Shown: piece after piece, positions 18,957 to 26,252 of the stretch | Layout: each line of letters begins with the position of its first letter | Numbering within the stretch: position 1 is the first letter of the stretch | IMG/VR virus record: IMGVR_UViG_3300022200_003363 | Location: 1 to 30,017 of that record | DNA length: 30,017 bases | Reading direction: 5' to 3' (one strand) | From: a virus | The notes under the pieces: model-generated | Database searches by the model: none | The model's input: only the letters and a program-made list of their open reading frames with translations | What the model was told of the DNA's origin: nothing | Program-made: the position numbers and the translations under genes

Positions 18957-19731
18957 GTTCAGCTCCGATAGTATCTAGTGTGAATATCTCGTCGTAGTCT
19001 CTGAGCATCCAGAGTAGCATACCTTGCTCTTGGAAGTACTCCTTTGTTACCTTCTCTGACTGACCCTCTGAGTAACCCCATTGGTAGTACAGGAAGGTTA
19101 CAAGGGCTAGTGAATCAAAGGCAGTACTGACAGTAGATAGAAGCTTCTTGGCAGTAACTGGCCCTACACCCTTACCCCGTATACCTGCATCATCCTTTAT
19201 CCACTTAGGTAGATTAGGTAACCCCTTGATGTTATCGCAGTTGTCACCTACAAGTAGCTGGTAGCAGAAGTGTCTGGTAGCTTGTAGCTCACTAACCCAG
19301 AACCGTTCTCTGCTAGTTGGATTGTAATGCCATCCGGGTGTGTTCTTTAAGTCTTTATCAGGCGATGATACGATTACTCGACATTCATCTTGGTCACCTC
19401 CGTTAGCTAGGAAGTCTTGGTATAAAAGAATGGAGACCTTATCATCGGCCTCCATCCCATTAACCTGCTCAGCACCTAGCACCTCAATCATATAACGTGT
19501 TATATCACCGAAGTGACTAGGCTTCCTAGCTGATCTGGTACCCTTGTACTCAGGAACCTCATCCCTGAAGTTCCCTTTCCCTTTGATGAATATCTTATAG
19601 TCGGGATCATCACAGTCACGAGTGATCTGCTCTACCTTCTTCTTGATCAGGTGAAGAGCATGACTCAGAGGCTCACTTTCAGCAGCAAAGCCACTTGAGT
19701 AAATCATCTGGTCACCGTCTATAGCTATCAC
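18898..19731 (-). CDS. 5'-3' exonuclease (FEN/PIN-type, T7 gp6-like role)
   Basis: This gene encodes 277 residues with a GTG start that overlaps the previous stop (GTGA). The FEN motifs are in order: D5-G-D7 (IAIDGDQ), YKGTR (62-66), EADD (94-97), SPDKDL (123-128), GDNCDNIKG (162-170) and a helix-three-turn-helix GKGVGPVTAKKLL (186-198). This is the two-metal 5' nuclease fold that removes RNA primers and processes flaps or recombination ends. It sits beside polymerase and SSB genes, as in T7-like phages. A perfect TATAAC dyad lies within it (19491-19504). Confidence 0.9.
   Translation of the reverse strand: MIAIDGDQMIYSSGFAAESEPLSHALHLIKKKVEQITRDCDDPDYKIFIKGKGNFRDEVPEYKGTRSARKPSHFGDITRYMIEVLGAEQVNGMEADDKVSILLYQDFLANGGDQDECRVIVSSPDKDLKNTPGWHYNPTSRERFWVSELQATRHFCYQLLVGDNCDNIKGLPNLPKWIKDDAGIRGKGVGPVTAKKLLSTVSTAFDSLALVTFLYYQWGYSEGQSEKVTKEYFQEQGMLLWMLRDYDEIFTLDTIGAEHDEGYRQYLEGSKFKARGE
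19491..19504. promoter_or_regulatory. TATAAC dyad, perfect, 2-bp spacer
   Basis: TATAAC-GT-GTTATA inside the exonuclease gene, where leftward codons read ITRY. Confidence 0.6.
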
Positions 19732-19958
19732 TCTCTTTCGCCCTTGAACGTATCTACGAAGTGAGTAAGGAGGTCTATCAACTTTTGAGCTTCCTCGTTA
19801 TCACGTATGTAAAGAGCTACGCCACCAGAGTTATAAACTGTTATAGTGTCATCTACCATAACACGGCCATCAAAGCGCCAACTCTCTGTTACACGTACAA
19901 CCGGATCATCATCGTTGATGAACCCAAGGCACTCTACTACCTTATCTGTAGTTTTCAA
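19728..19958 (-). CDS. Hypothetical small protein with a TTG start
   Basis: This gene encodes 76 residues. It appears to start at TTG 19958. The ribosome-binding site AGGAGG lies inside the codons for the acidic end of the upstream SSB-like gene, and the two genes overlap by four bases (TTGA). The protein is beta-rich in the middle (VVRVTESWRFDGRVMVDDTITVYNSGGVALYI) with a helical, acidic end (EEAQKLIDLLTHFVDTF). No family recognised. An imperfect TATAAC dyad lies in it (19832-19845). Confidence 0.6.
   Translation of the reverse strand: MKTTDKVVECLGFINDDDPVVRVTESWRFDGRVMVDDTITVYNSGGVALYIRDNEEAQKLIDLLTHFVDTFKGERE
19832..19845. promoter_or_regulatory. TATAAC dyad, imperfect, 2-bp spacer
   Basis: TATAAA-CT-GTTATA, one mismatch, inside the 76-residue gene. 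Confidence 0.35.
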
Positions 19959-20446
19959 AACAAATCCTCCTCAATCTTCTTTGACGTAGGGGTAGAACGC
20001 TTCTCTACCTTCTCGATCTGTTCATCAAGGGCAGAGCTGGTATCCTCTCCTTCCTCGTAGTGCTTACGCAGACCCTTCATGACCTTGTAGATAGTCTGTG
20101 TCTGCTCAACGAAGAACTTGTAGAACTCAGGTGAACCTGCGGCACCCGGAGAGCCGTGAAGAGATACCTGCATAGCGAGGTTAGCCGCATGACCTAGCTC
20201 CACACCCAGAGTACTGAATCCACCCTTGGCTGGACTAGCACCTGCGGAGCCACCCGAACCACCGGAGATGATCTTCACGTTCTTCATGAACTTACCACCA
20301 CCATTGTCGAAAGACACCTCAGCACCTTTCTCTGGCTGGACCTTAGCCCACTCCATCTTAGTTGAGTACCATGTACCTCCTACCTGAATGCTGTACTTGT
20401 CGAACTTAGTGGATACTGCTTCTACTACGCCAGTTACAATCGCCAT
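19955..20446 (-). CDS. Probable single-stranded DNA-binding protein (OB-like, acidic tail)
   Basis: This gene encodes 163 residues. Residues 1-60 form a short five-strand pattern compatible with an OB fold (VVEAVSTKFDKYSIQVGGTW, EVSFDNGGGKFMKNVKII). A Gly/Ser linker (61-76) leads to a helical domain (80-135) and an acidic end KKIEEDLF. The acidic-plus-terminal-Phe tip is the hallmark by which SSB proteins such as T7 gp2.5 and bacterial SSB contact replication partners. It lies just downstream of the DNA polymerase with its own strong ribosome-binding site (TAGGAGGA). The call is inference from fold pattern, tail and neighbours. Confidence 0.65.
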   Translation of the reverse strand: MAIVTGVVEAVSTKFDKYSIQVGGTWYSTKMEWAKVQPEKGAEVSFDNGGGKFMKNVKIISGGSGGSAGASPAKGGFSTLGVELGHAANLAMQVSLHGSPGAAGSPEFYKFFVEQTQTIYKVMKGLRKHYEEGEDTSSALDEQIEKVEKRSTPTSKKIEEDLF

Positions 20447-20500
20447 AATGTCCTCCTAGGACTGTTGGATTACTAGTATAACACTGTTACTGTTTACTGT

Positions 20501-22426
20501 CTAGTGAGTTTCTGCCCAAGAATTGCCTACTTTGTACTCACCTGTTAGGGGTACGTTGAGACCAAGAACTTGAGCTGCGTCTGTGATTGATTGAACTCCT
20601 ATCTTACCTACCTCCTCTGCTATGTCAAGTGGGCACTCCCATTGCTCTTCATCGTGGTATCTGATGAGGGCCTTAGCCTCCGGGTATAACTCTGTTATAC
20701 GCTTGTGAGCAATTACTAGAGCGTACTTCATGACGATGGCACCACCGCCTTGGAGCTTAGTGTTAAGTAATGAATGTTGTGATCTCGTCAGTAACCACCT
20801 CCCGTCTAGTCCAGTTATGTACTTCTTGCCTTTTGATTCCCAGTCTTTCTCGATAGCTGCCTTGAGCTTCCTGAGACCTTCGTTGTTCTTCCAGAAAGAA
20901 TCATACCACTCCTTGGCTGTGTTCAAGGGTACAGACAGAGACGATGCAAGTCTAGCTGGTTGTGCTCCATACGTGATAGCGTACTTGAATGTCTTAGCTG
21001 TTGCCCTGTCAGGCAGCCCTAGTGCAAGCTGATTCTTTGTGTGGATGTCACCGTCCATGATCTCATCTGCATAGTCAGAGTCGAAGGGGTACACATAGTG
21101 AGCCTCCATACAAGCCTCAAGAGACGAGGCATCCCAGCCTACCATGACCATACCCTCTCTAGGTATGAATAGAGAGCGTACCTCCTTGCCTAACACAGAG
21201 CCTACACGGGGTATGTTAACGATGTCCCTGTGGATGAACCTACCAGTAGGAGTACCTAACGTGTCTGCACTGTGGTGTATAATACCTGTCTCATATAAAC
21301 CGGCGATACCATCAGATGTCTTATAGACCAATCCAGTACCTTTGTCCGAGCGAAGGATATTCTTACGTGACCTGCACGTAAGCCACCTAGTGATCAGGTC
21401 AGACTTCTCAGGCGAAAGAATCTTAGTTAAGTTAGGGCAAGGTTCTTTACTTACTGGGTCAGTAAGCCTAGGAGAAGTCTCTATAGTCCTACCTGCAACC
21501 TTCTTGGTATTCCAGATAGTAGGCTTCCAGCCTTGCTCTAGCAGGTACTTCTTTAGGTCAGTCTGATTACTCAGAGTTAGCTTCCTCTCAGTGATCAGTG
21601 GTTCCTTGATAGGGAGTTCATGGTGTTCGTCGTTCACCTCGGCTACCCAGATCAGCTCACCTCTCTCTGATACAAAGCGTAGGAGCTTACCTCCGCAATG
21701 ACCCTCGATATAACGTGTTATAGCTGATGATAAAGTCCCGTCCTTCTTGAACTGTATCTTAGGTGGGTGTTTAACGGCAGAAGGTGGGAGAGGCATAGTA
21801 GGTAACCACTCCTCAGCTTCCCTCTCTAAGTGCTCCATCGCTATTTCTACCTTCTTAGCTAGAACTAACGCGGAAGATACGTCGAACCTGAACCCGTGCA
21901 TCCCCTGCTCTTTGATCAGCCTAGCTACGTGCTGCTCTAGCTGTAACGGAGTCTTGAAGGAAGAGCCTACACCGAGCTTACTGATCTCTCTTTTGAGGCG
22001 TTCTATTACCTTGGTGGTAAGTATACAGTCAACTTCACAGTAGGTAGATAGCAAAGCTAAAGAACACTTATCGTAGTCAACCTCAAGCTTGCCCTCTCCG
22101 AAGTACTCCTGTGCATAGTTCTCAAGGGAGTGTGACTTCCTGTCGTTGAACACCAGCTTGGACAGGATGTAACCATCTGCGTGTTTAATATCACGCTCTT
22201 TGAACACACTTACTAAGTCTACACCCCATAGCTTCTCGATCATAGGGAAGTCGAAGGCAGACCCATTCCATGTGTATATAACAGAGTTATTAGGAATCCT
22301 ATCTATGTAAAAGCGAAGCGTTGGTGAATCCGTTATACAAAAGAACTTCCCGCCTTGTTCCTTAAGTCCGACCATCCTGATCGTCTTAAAGTCTGTCGTA
22401 GTCTCTATGTCAAGACAGTAAATCAT
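20501..22426 (-). CDS. Family A DNA polymerase with 3'-5' exonuclease domain
   Basis: This 641-residue enzyme replicates the phage genome. Exonuclease motifs: DIET (D6, E8), N54-x4-D59 (NGSAFDF) and Y129-x3-D133 (YCEVD), so proofreading looks intact. Polymerase motif A is WDASSLE (D432), motif B is R474-x3-K478-x3-Y482-x2-TYG, and motif C is HDE (591-593). The residue equivalent to E. coli Phe762 is Tyr482, as in T7. Its size is close to T7 gp5 (about 700). The start lies within the last codons of the primase-helicase gene. Three dyads of the TATAAC type lie inside it (20685, 21709, 22277). Confidence 0.95.
   Translation of the reverse strand: MIYCLDIETTTDFKTIRMVGLKEQGGKFFCITDSPTLRFYIDRIPNNSVIYTWNGSAFDFPMIEKLWGVDLVSVFKERDIKHADGYILSKLVFNDRKSHSLENYAQEYFGEGKLEVDYDKCSLALLSTYCEVDCILTTKVIERLKREISKLGVGSSFKTPLQLEQHVARLIKEQGMHGFRFDVSSALVLAKKVEIAMEHLEREAEEWLPTMPLPPSAVKHPPKIQFKKDGTLSSAITRYIEGHCGGKLLRFVSERGELIWVAEVNDEHHELPIKEPLITERKLTLSNQTDLKKYLLEQGWKPTIWNTKKVAGRTIETSPRLTDPVSKEPCPNLTKILSPEKSDLITRWLTCRSRKNILRSDKGTGLVYKTSDGIAGLYETGIIHHSADTLGTPTGRFIHRDIVNIPRVGSVLGKEVRSLFIPREGMVMVGWDASSLEACMEAHYVYPFDSDYADEIMDGDIHTKNQLALGLPDRATAKTFKYAITYGAQPARLASSLSVPLNTAKEWYDSFWKNNEGLRKLKAAIEKDWESKGKKYITGLDGRWLLTRSQHSLLNTKLQGGGAIVMKYALVIAHKRITELYPEAKALIRYHDEEQWECPLDIAEEVGKIGVQSITDAAQVLGLNVPLTGEYKVGNSWAETH
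20685..20699. promoter_or_regulatory. TATAAC dyad, perfect, 3-bp spacer
   Basis: TATAAC-TCT-GTTATA inside the DNA polymerase gene (leftward codons ITELY). The same 15-mer recurs at 26965 in an unrelated gene. Confidence 0.6.
21709..21722. promoter_or_regulatory. TATAAC dyad, perfect, 2-bp spacer
   Basis: TATAAC-GT-GTTATA inside the polymerase gene; identical to the 14-mer at 19491 in the exonuclease gene. Confidence 0.6.
22277..22291. promoter_or_regulatory. TATAAC dyad, imperfect, 3-bp spacer
   Basis: TATAAC-AGA-GTTATT near the 5' end of the polymerase gene, in a different codon phase (NNSVI) from the site at 20685. Confidence 0.4.
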
Positions 22427-24065
22427 GGACTATGTCCTCGTCAGGGGTAGGGTCAAGTACCACGTTGATCATCCTACCAGTCTTAGTGTCGTACTTCACT
22501 GTATCACACAAGCCAGTGAAACCGAAAGTCCTGTTCTTCAGGATACGGATACGGGAGAAGTCAGAGTCATCACCCTGCTGGTCCCTCTCCATACCTACCA
22601 CTGCCCACGATAGCTGCTCAAGGGCTGCTGAACCACGGAGGTCTGTTAACTCTACCTCACCACCCTTGGCAAATGACTTCTCTCCACCAGTCCTCTTCAA
22701 GTGTACTACCTGAATGAGACCTACACCAGTCTCAACTACCATCTTGGCTAACTGAGTCATAAGGCTGTCGATATCTTTACGCTCGTTGTTGGAGTTACTG
22801 GCAGAGATAACCATACTCAAGTGATCGAGGATGATGAAGTCACACCGCTTGCTTCTAGCGTAGTAGTATAACTTGTTTATAAGGTTCTCGCTGTTCAGGC
22901 CACCGAAGTGCTTGAAGAAGAAAGTCTTACCGTTACCTACCATCCTGTCGTAGTGGGGCTTGGTCTCTTCGTAGCTAGGTGGGGAGAACCGGAACTTGTT
23001 AAGAGGTATGTTCATGTCTAGTGCAATCAGGGCTTGTGCTGCAACTGACATCTGATCCTCAAGGGCTACCACTGCAACTGTACAGTCTTGGTCGATGAGA
23101 GACTTGGCTAGCTCACGTGTCATTGTGGACTTACCTATACCTGATCCTGCACAGATAGTCACAATCTCTGACTTACGTAACCCGTGGAGCTTCTCTTGCA
23201 TACCTATGAAGGGTATCTTGTATCCCTCTTCAAGGGGTTCTAGCAGGGACTCTAGGCTTATGTCTGAGCCTGAGACTATGCCCTCAGGTTCGTACAGAGG
23301 AGCTTTGAGACAGGCATTCCTGAAGGCTTCGCCGTTACCGCTGGTAAGCAGATCGCTAACATCTTTTCCGTACTCCTCTGGGATAGTTACAACATGGACG
23401 GCGGTGAGAGTACTTAACCAGTCTGCTACCTCGACTGCTGCTTTCTTCCCCGGCTCATCGTTATCGAACACTACGAATATCTTTTTGTACCCTGCAAAGA
23501 ATGCTGCCTCGGATGTCATGATCTTATCAAGAGCTGCACCATTAGGCACAGAGACTACATGGTAATCCTTAGGCACACCATACTTGGAGTCCATCAGTAT
23601 AGTCTTAGCTGCTAGGGTATCCTCTTCACCTTCTGTCACTATAAGAATAGGGCTAGACTTAACACAAGCTTGCTTACCGAACAGACCTTCGGGTGTACCT
23701 ACCCAGAAGAACTTCTTCTCAGCTATCTTCCTGCACTTAGCTGCATACATCTCCTTACCGTAGTACGGGTAGTACACAGTGTCAGGCTTACCTGTAGTCA
23801 CATCAACGGATACACGGATATCGTATAACGCTGTTATATCATCAGGGATCATACGGGTAGGGTTACTGCCTACAGGGTATGTCGCTACCTGTGAGATATT
23901 AAGTTTACTCTTTGGTGCTAGCTCTGCTCCCTTACGTTCTTGGTAACCACATGAGAAACACCTAGCACCTCCGTCTTCGTATCGTACTAGGTTATCACCA
24001 GTAGTGTCTCGACCTTCTGACCTGCACTTAGGGCAGGACTCCTTTACGTATTTACTCATACTCAC
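22410..24065 (-). CDS. Bifunctional primase-helicase (T7 gp4-like)
   Basis: This gene encodes 551 residues. A four-Cys zinc ribbon (C11, C14, C36, C39) is followed by a TOPRIM domain (EGEED 145-149; DND 201-203). Then comes a RecA/DnaB-type helicase domain with Walker A GSGIGKST (307-314), Walker B FIILDH (410-415) and VVHLKR (453-458). It primes lagging-strand synthesis and unwinds DNA in 5'-3' direction. The start may be GTG 24065 or ATG 24059; both lie after GGAG, at 4 and 10 bases. The gene overlaps the polymerase by 17 bases. A perfect dyad lies within (23824-23838). Confidence 0.95.
   Translation of the reverse strand: MSMSKYVKESCPKCRSEGRDTTGDNLVRYEDGGARCFSCGYQERKGAELAPKSKLNISQVATYPVGSNPTRMIPDDITALYDIRVSVDVTTGKPDTVYYPYYGKEMYAAKCRKIAEKKFFWVGTPEGLFGKQACVKSSPILIVTEGEEDTLAAKTILMDSKYGVPKDYHVVSVPNGAALDKIMTSEAAFFAGYKKIFVVFDNDEPGKKAAVEVADWLSTLTAVHVVTIPEEYGKDVSDLLTSGNGEAFRNACLKAPLYEPEGIVSGSDISLESLLEPLEEGYKIPFIGMQEKLHGLRKSEIVTICAGSGIGKSTMTRELAKSLIDQDCTVAVVALEDQMSVAAQALIALDMNIPLNKFRFSPPSYEETKPHYDRMVGNGKTFFFKHFGGLNSENLINKLYYYARSKRCDFIILDHLSMVISASNSNNERKDIDSLMTQLAKMVVETGVGLIQVVHLKRTGGEKSFAKGGEVELTDLRGSAALEQLSWAVVGMERDQQGDDSDFSRIRILKNRTFGFTGLCDTVKYDTKTGRMINVVLDPTPDEDIVHDLLS
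23824..23838. promoter_or_regulatory. TATAAC dyad, perfect, 3-bp spacer
   Basis: TATAAC-GCT-GTTATA inside the primase-helicase gene (codons ITALY), between the zinc ribbon and TOPRIM domain. Confidence 0.6.
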
Positions 24066-24192
24066 ATAACTCCTTCAGCATGACCTCTAGGTCTCTCTTG
24101 GTTAGTGTAATGATATCATCACCAGTGTCAATGATTACTACATCTCTCTTGAGTTCAGGGTCATACGAGATTTCCCAGTCTACTCTGTCCAT
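24052..24192 (-). CDS. 46-residue hypothetical protein, coupled to primase
   Basis: A short frame fills the gap between the zinc-finger-like gene and the primase-helicase. It runs from ATG at 24190-24192 to TAA at 24052-24054 and reads MDRVDWEISYDPELKRDVVI then IDTGDDIITLTKRDLEVMLK then ELCEYE. AGGTGA lies just before the start. It overlaps the upstream gene by 13 bases and the primase start by up to 14, so both joints are coupled. The sequence is acidic and looks like a beta-hairpin plus helix. No family recognised. Confidence 0.6.
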   Translation of the reverse strand: MDRVDWEISYDPELKRDVVIIDTGDDIITLTKRDLEVMLKELCEYE

Positions 24193-24389
24193 GACTCACC
24201 TCGCTTATCAATCAGGTAACCTTCTAGAAAATTATCATCCTCGTCTTCAAGCATGAAGGCTGCCTTGATTGCAATTGGTTTGCACACATGACATAACTCT
24301 TCAAACTCTTCTCGTTGAGGTATCCACACTGGGTAGAAGGCTGTATCACAAGCCTTGCACCTAGCGTACTTCATATCATCCAGTTCCAT
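24180..24389 (-). CDS. Small zinc-ribbon-like protein
   Basis: This gene encodes 69 residues. Two Cys pairs, C11-x2-C14 and C33-x2-C36, with a 18-residue loop predict a zinc ribbon (YARCKACDTAFYPVW...EELCHVCKPIA). The remainder is acidic (FMLEDEDDNFLEGYLIDKRGESWTE). Such proteins often bind nucleic acid or polymerase. AGGAGGGG precedes the ATG. Its leader is the TCTAGATA octamer array at 24406-24480, so it may be the first gene of a subtranscript that includes the primase and polymerase. Confidence 0.65.
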   Translation of the reverse strand: MELDDMKYARCKACDTAFYPVWIPQREEFEELCHVCKPIAIKAAFMLEDEDDNFLEGYLIDKRGESWTE

Positions 24390-24405
24390 GTCCCCTCCTA
24401 GATAG

Positions 24406-24480
24406 TCTAGATATCTAGATATCTTATAACAACATATAAATATATCTAGATAAGTCTAGATAAGTCTAGATATCTAGATA
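24406..24480. repeat. Array of six TCTAGATA octamers with two 14-bp palindromes
   Basis: TCTAGATA occurs at 24406, 24414, 24445, 24455, 24465 and 24473. The 24406/24414 and 24465/24473 pairs each make the perfect palindrome TCTAGATATCTAGA (24406-24419 and 24465-24478). Copies at 24445, 24455 and 24465 are spaced exactly 10 bp, about one helical turn. Between the clusters lies an A+T-rich stretch (ATCTTATAACAACATATAAA). The array fills the 115-bp gap ahead of the zinc-ribbon/primase/polymerase genes. It could be an origin with iterons or a cooperative operator. Confidence 0.8.
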
Positions 24481-24504
24481 GGGTAACAGAGTGTAACCTT
24501 AGTG

Positions 24505-25050
24505 TCAAGTCTCACCTCTGAGGAGGGAGGCTACCTTTTTGCCAACAAACTCTGCCCCGTGCTCGTTGATCAGCGTGGCGATACATTCACTTGGATTCTC
24601 TTGGAGTGCCTCAATGACTATCTGTCTCTTCACTGCGTATGGCACAGAACCTACAGTGATTGGTTCACCCTCTTTTACAGTTAACTCAGCGATAGGCGTA
24701 GGCTTAGCTTTTACTTCTACCTTCTCTGCACTGTACAGATGGTTCTTCCTTGAGGTACACTTGACGGTAAATCCCAGAAGTTCACGGCAGATACGCGAAG
24801 TATCGTTGATGATATTGTTTACCTTCTTGCGTCTATCTGCTACTTCGTGCTTGAACTCAGGGTCTTGAACCCAAGGCTCTATAGCCCTCCTGAACTCAGT
24901 GACCTTCTCTGCTAGGTCTGTAGCGATATACGTTTTACCGTGTAGCTTATCAGCTGAGGTACTATGGGCTGATATAATAGTCTCCCTAATATAGCTCTGG
25001 AACTTATCGTTACCCATTACTGCTTCGATTGCGTTGTCTACGAATGACAT
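24505..25050 (-). CDS. Hypothetical protein, 181 residues
   Basis: I place the start at ATG 25050 (MSFVDNAIEAVMGND) because GGAGAT lies at normal spacing; 12 more in-frame codons upstream run through the non-coding leader and dyad. Residues 1-100 are helical (FVDNAIEAVMGNDKFQSYIRETIISAH; DLAEKVTEFRRAIEPWVQDPEFKHEVADRRKKVNNII). The centre is polar (VEVKAKPTPIAELTVKEGEPITVG), and the end is helical again (VKRQIVIEALQENPSECIATLINEHG). No family recognised. Its place next to the CobS-like ATPase, with one dyad in its leader, makes it a possible partner of that system. Confidence 0.65.
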   Translation of the reverse strand: MSFVDNAIEAVMGNDKFQSYIRETIISAHSTSADKLHGKTYIATDLAEKVTEFRRAIEPWVQDPEFKHEVADRRKKVNNIINDTSRICRELLGFTVKCTSRKNHLYSAEKVEVKAKPTPIAELTVKEGEPITVGSVPYAVKRQIVIEALQENPSECIATLINEHGAEFVGKKVASLLRGET

Positions 25051-25078
25051 AAATATCTCCTGATTGTGTATAAGTGTG

Positions 25079-25092
25079 TATAACAAGTTATA
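25079..25092. promoter_or_regulatory. TATAAC dyad, perfect, 2-bp spacer, intergenic
   Basis: TATAAC-AA-GTTATA in the leader of the 181-residue gene, 29 bases upstream of its ATG and beyond its ribosome-binding site. Confidence 0.65.
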
Positions 25093-25107
25093 AGAAAAGC
25101 TTAGGTA

Positions 25108-26196
25108 TTAGCGACCAAAGGCCGCTGCTACGAATTCCTGTACTGCTGACTGCTCAGACTTACTGCACCGTGTGGTGTAGTTCATCCGTATTGCATCCTT
25201 GACTGTTACACCTGCATCGACAAGCTTAGCGATAGCAGTCAAGTTACGTGGTGAAAAGGCAGTAGCTATGTCACCCTTCTTGAATCCTGCGTGGCACAGG
25301 TAGCTGAACTTAGCCAGACGCTCAGCCTCAGTAGGGGTGATAGTGCGTGAAATACCTGCCAGTAGTCTAATTTCTTGTTCTTGTGTGAGATAATCTTGCT
25401 CGATCACTATGTCCCAGCGATTGATGAAGCTGGCATCTTGTACGTTAGATGCACTGTACAAGTCCATGTCTTCGCCGTTACCCTTGGTGTTGTCGGATGC
25501 ACACACTACCCAGAAGTCATCAGGCTTGAGTGTACCACCCGACTTAAGCTCTGGAAGGGCAAGCTCACGACGATCTAGCAGGCGCTGGTACATGACGTTA
25601 GCGAAGCCCGAGGCCCGTGACAGCTCGTCAAGGTTACACAGTGTAGGCTCTGCGAGAGACTTAGGCAGTACACCCATGACGAAGTCCGTGCTCTGCTTAC
25701 CATCGTCGTCTACGTTAATGTGGACCTGACCAAAGATACTAGCCTTGTCAAGCTCCATGTTGTGCTCTATACGAAGGTACGGACGGCCAGTGCTAGCAGC
25801 GTAGTACTCGTACATCAATGTTTTACCTGCACCAGTAGGGCCTACTACGTTAACCTTAAGGCCAAGGCTGATACTCAGACTTAGCGTCTCGAATTCTTGC
25901 ACTGGTGGGATGTAAGGCTCTGGCTTTATAGCACTGTTATAACCCTTGAACTCTGGTACAAGGTGATCAGGTACATACTTAGGCGTCCAGAACATCTCAG
26001 AGAAGGGCACAAGGCGCATAGTCCTGCCATCATCTCTGTTGGCCCATGGGGTGGTGGTGAGAGTAGTTACTTCCTCAGGCACAGGTTCTTTGGCAGCCTC
26101 GACAGCAGCAGCCTCAACAGTACGCTCGCGCTTACGGCCCTCAAGGATCTCAAGGATTTCGTCAGCGATATCAGTAGTAGCACGTGAAGTAGTCAT
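25108..26196 (-). CDS. cobS: MoxR/CobS-like AAA+ ATPase
   Basis: This gene encodes 362 residues. A polar N-terminus (1-60) precedes an AAA+ core: Walker A GPTGAGKT (119-126), Walker B LCNLDE (186-191), sensor-1 ASDN (233-236), R260 in INRWD as candidate arginine finger, and R317 in FSPRNL as sensor 2. Order and motifs resemble CobS, the ATPase subunit of aerobic cobaltochelatase, which many marine phages carry, and more broadly MoxR ATPases that pair with VWA proteins. The adjacent upstream gene is CobT-like, supporting a CobS/CobT-type pair. The symbol denotes similarity, not proven chelatase function: no CobN is seen here. AAAGGAGA precedes the ATG. Confidence 0.82.
   Translation of the reverse strand: MTTSRATTDIADEILEILEGRKRERTVEAAAVEAAKEPVPEEVTTLTTTPWANRDDGRTMRLVPFSEMFWTPKYVPDHLVPEFKGYNSAIKPEPYIPPVQEFETLSLSISLGLKVNVVGPTGAGKTLMYEYYAASTGRPYLRIEHNMELDKASIFGQVHINVDDDGKQSTDFVMGVLPKSLAEPTLCNLDELSRASGFANVMYQRLLDRRELALPELKSGGTLKPDDFWVVCASDNTKGNGEDMDLYSASNVQDASFINRWDIVIEQDYLTQEQEIRLLAGISRTITPTEAERLAKFSYLCHAGFKKGDIATAFSPRNLTAIAKLVDAGVTVKDAIRMNYTTRCSKSEQSAVQEFVAAAFGR
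25927..25941. promoter_or_regulatory. TATAAC dyad, imperfect, 3-bp spacer
   Basis: TATAGC-ACT-GTTATA, one mismatch, inside the CobS-like gene (codons YNSAI). Confidence 0.35.
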
Positions 26197-26217
26197 GGTA
26201 TATCTCCTTTTAAGTAG

Positions 26218-26252
26218 TATAAGTCTGAGTATAACAGGTTATAAGTCTGAGT
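26218..26252. repeat. 13-bp direct repeat with embedded dyad ahead of the CobS-like gene
   Basis: TATAAGTCTGAGT occurs at 26218-26230 and 26240-26252, a 22-bp period, and the perfect dyad 26230-26243 lies between and overlaps them. The block fills the gap between the CobT-like stop and the CobS-like start. The core AAGTCTGAG also occurs on the minus strand in the right-end hairpin array (29832-29840). Confidence 0.6.
26230..26243. promoter_or_regulatory. TATAAC dyad, perfect, 2-bp spacer, intergenic
   Basis: TATAAC-AG-GTTATA, 34 bases upstream of the CobS-like ATG and framed by the 13-bp direct repeats. Confidence 0.65.

Noticed and set aside
20471-20492. TATAACACTGTTACT between polymerase and SSB genes as a further dyad
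   Set aside because: The right half has two mismatches to GTTATA; it is too weak to count although its position is suggestive.
22867-22881. TATAACTTGTTTATA inside the primase-helicase gene as a further dyad
   Set aside because: An extra T breaks the right half-site, so it was left out of the count.
25051-25086. Upstream extension of the 181-residue gene to 193 residues
   Set aside because: The extension runs through the dyad and lacks a ribosome-binding site, while ATG 25050 has a good one.
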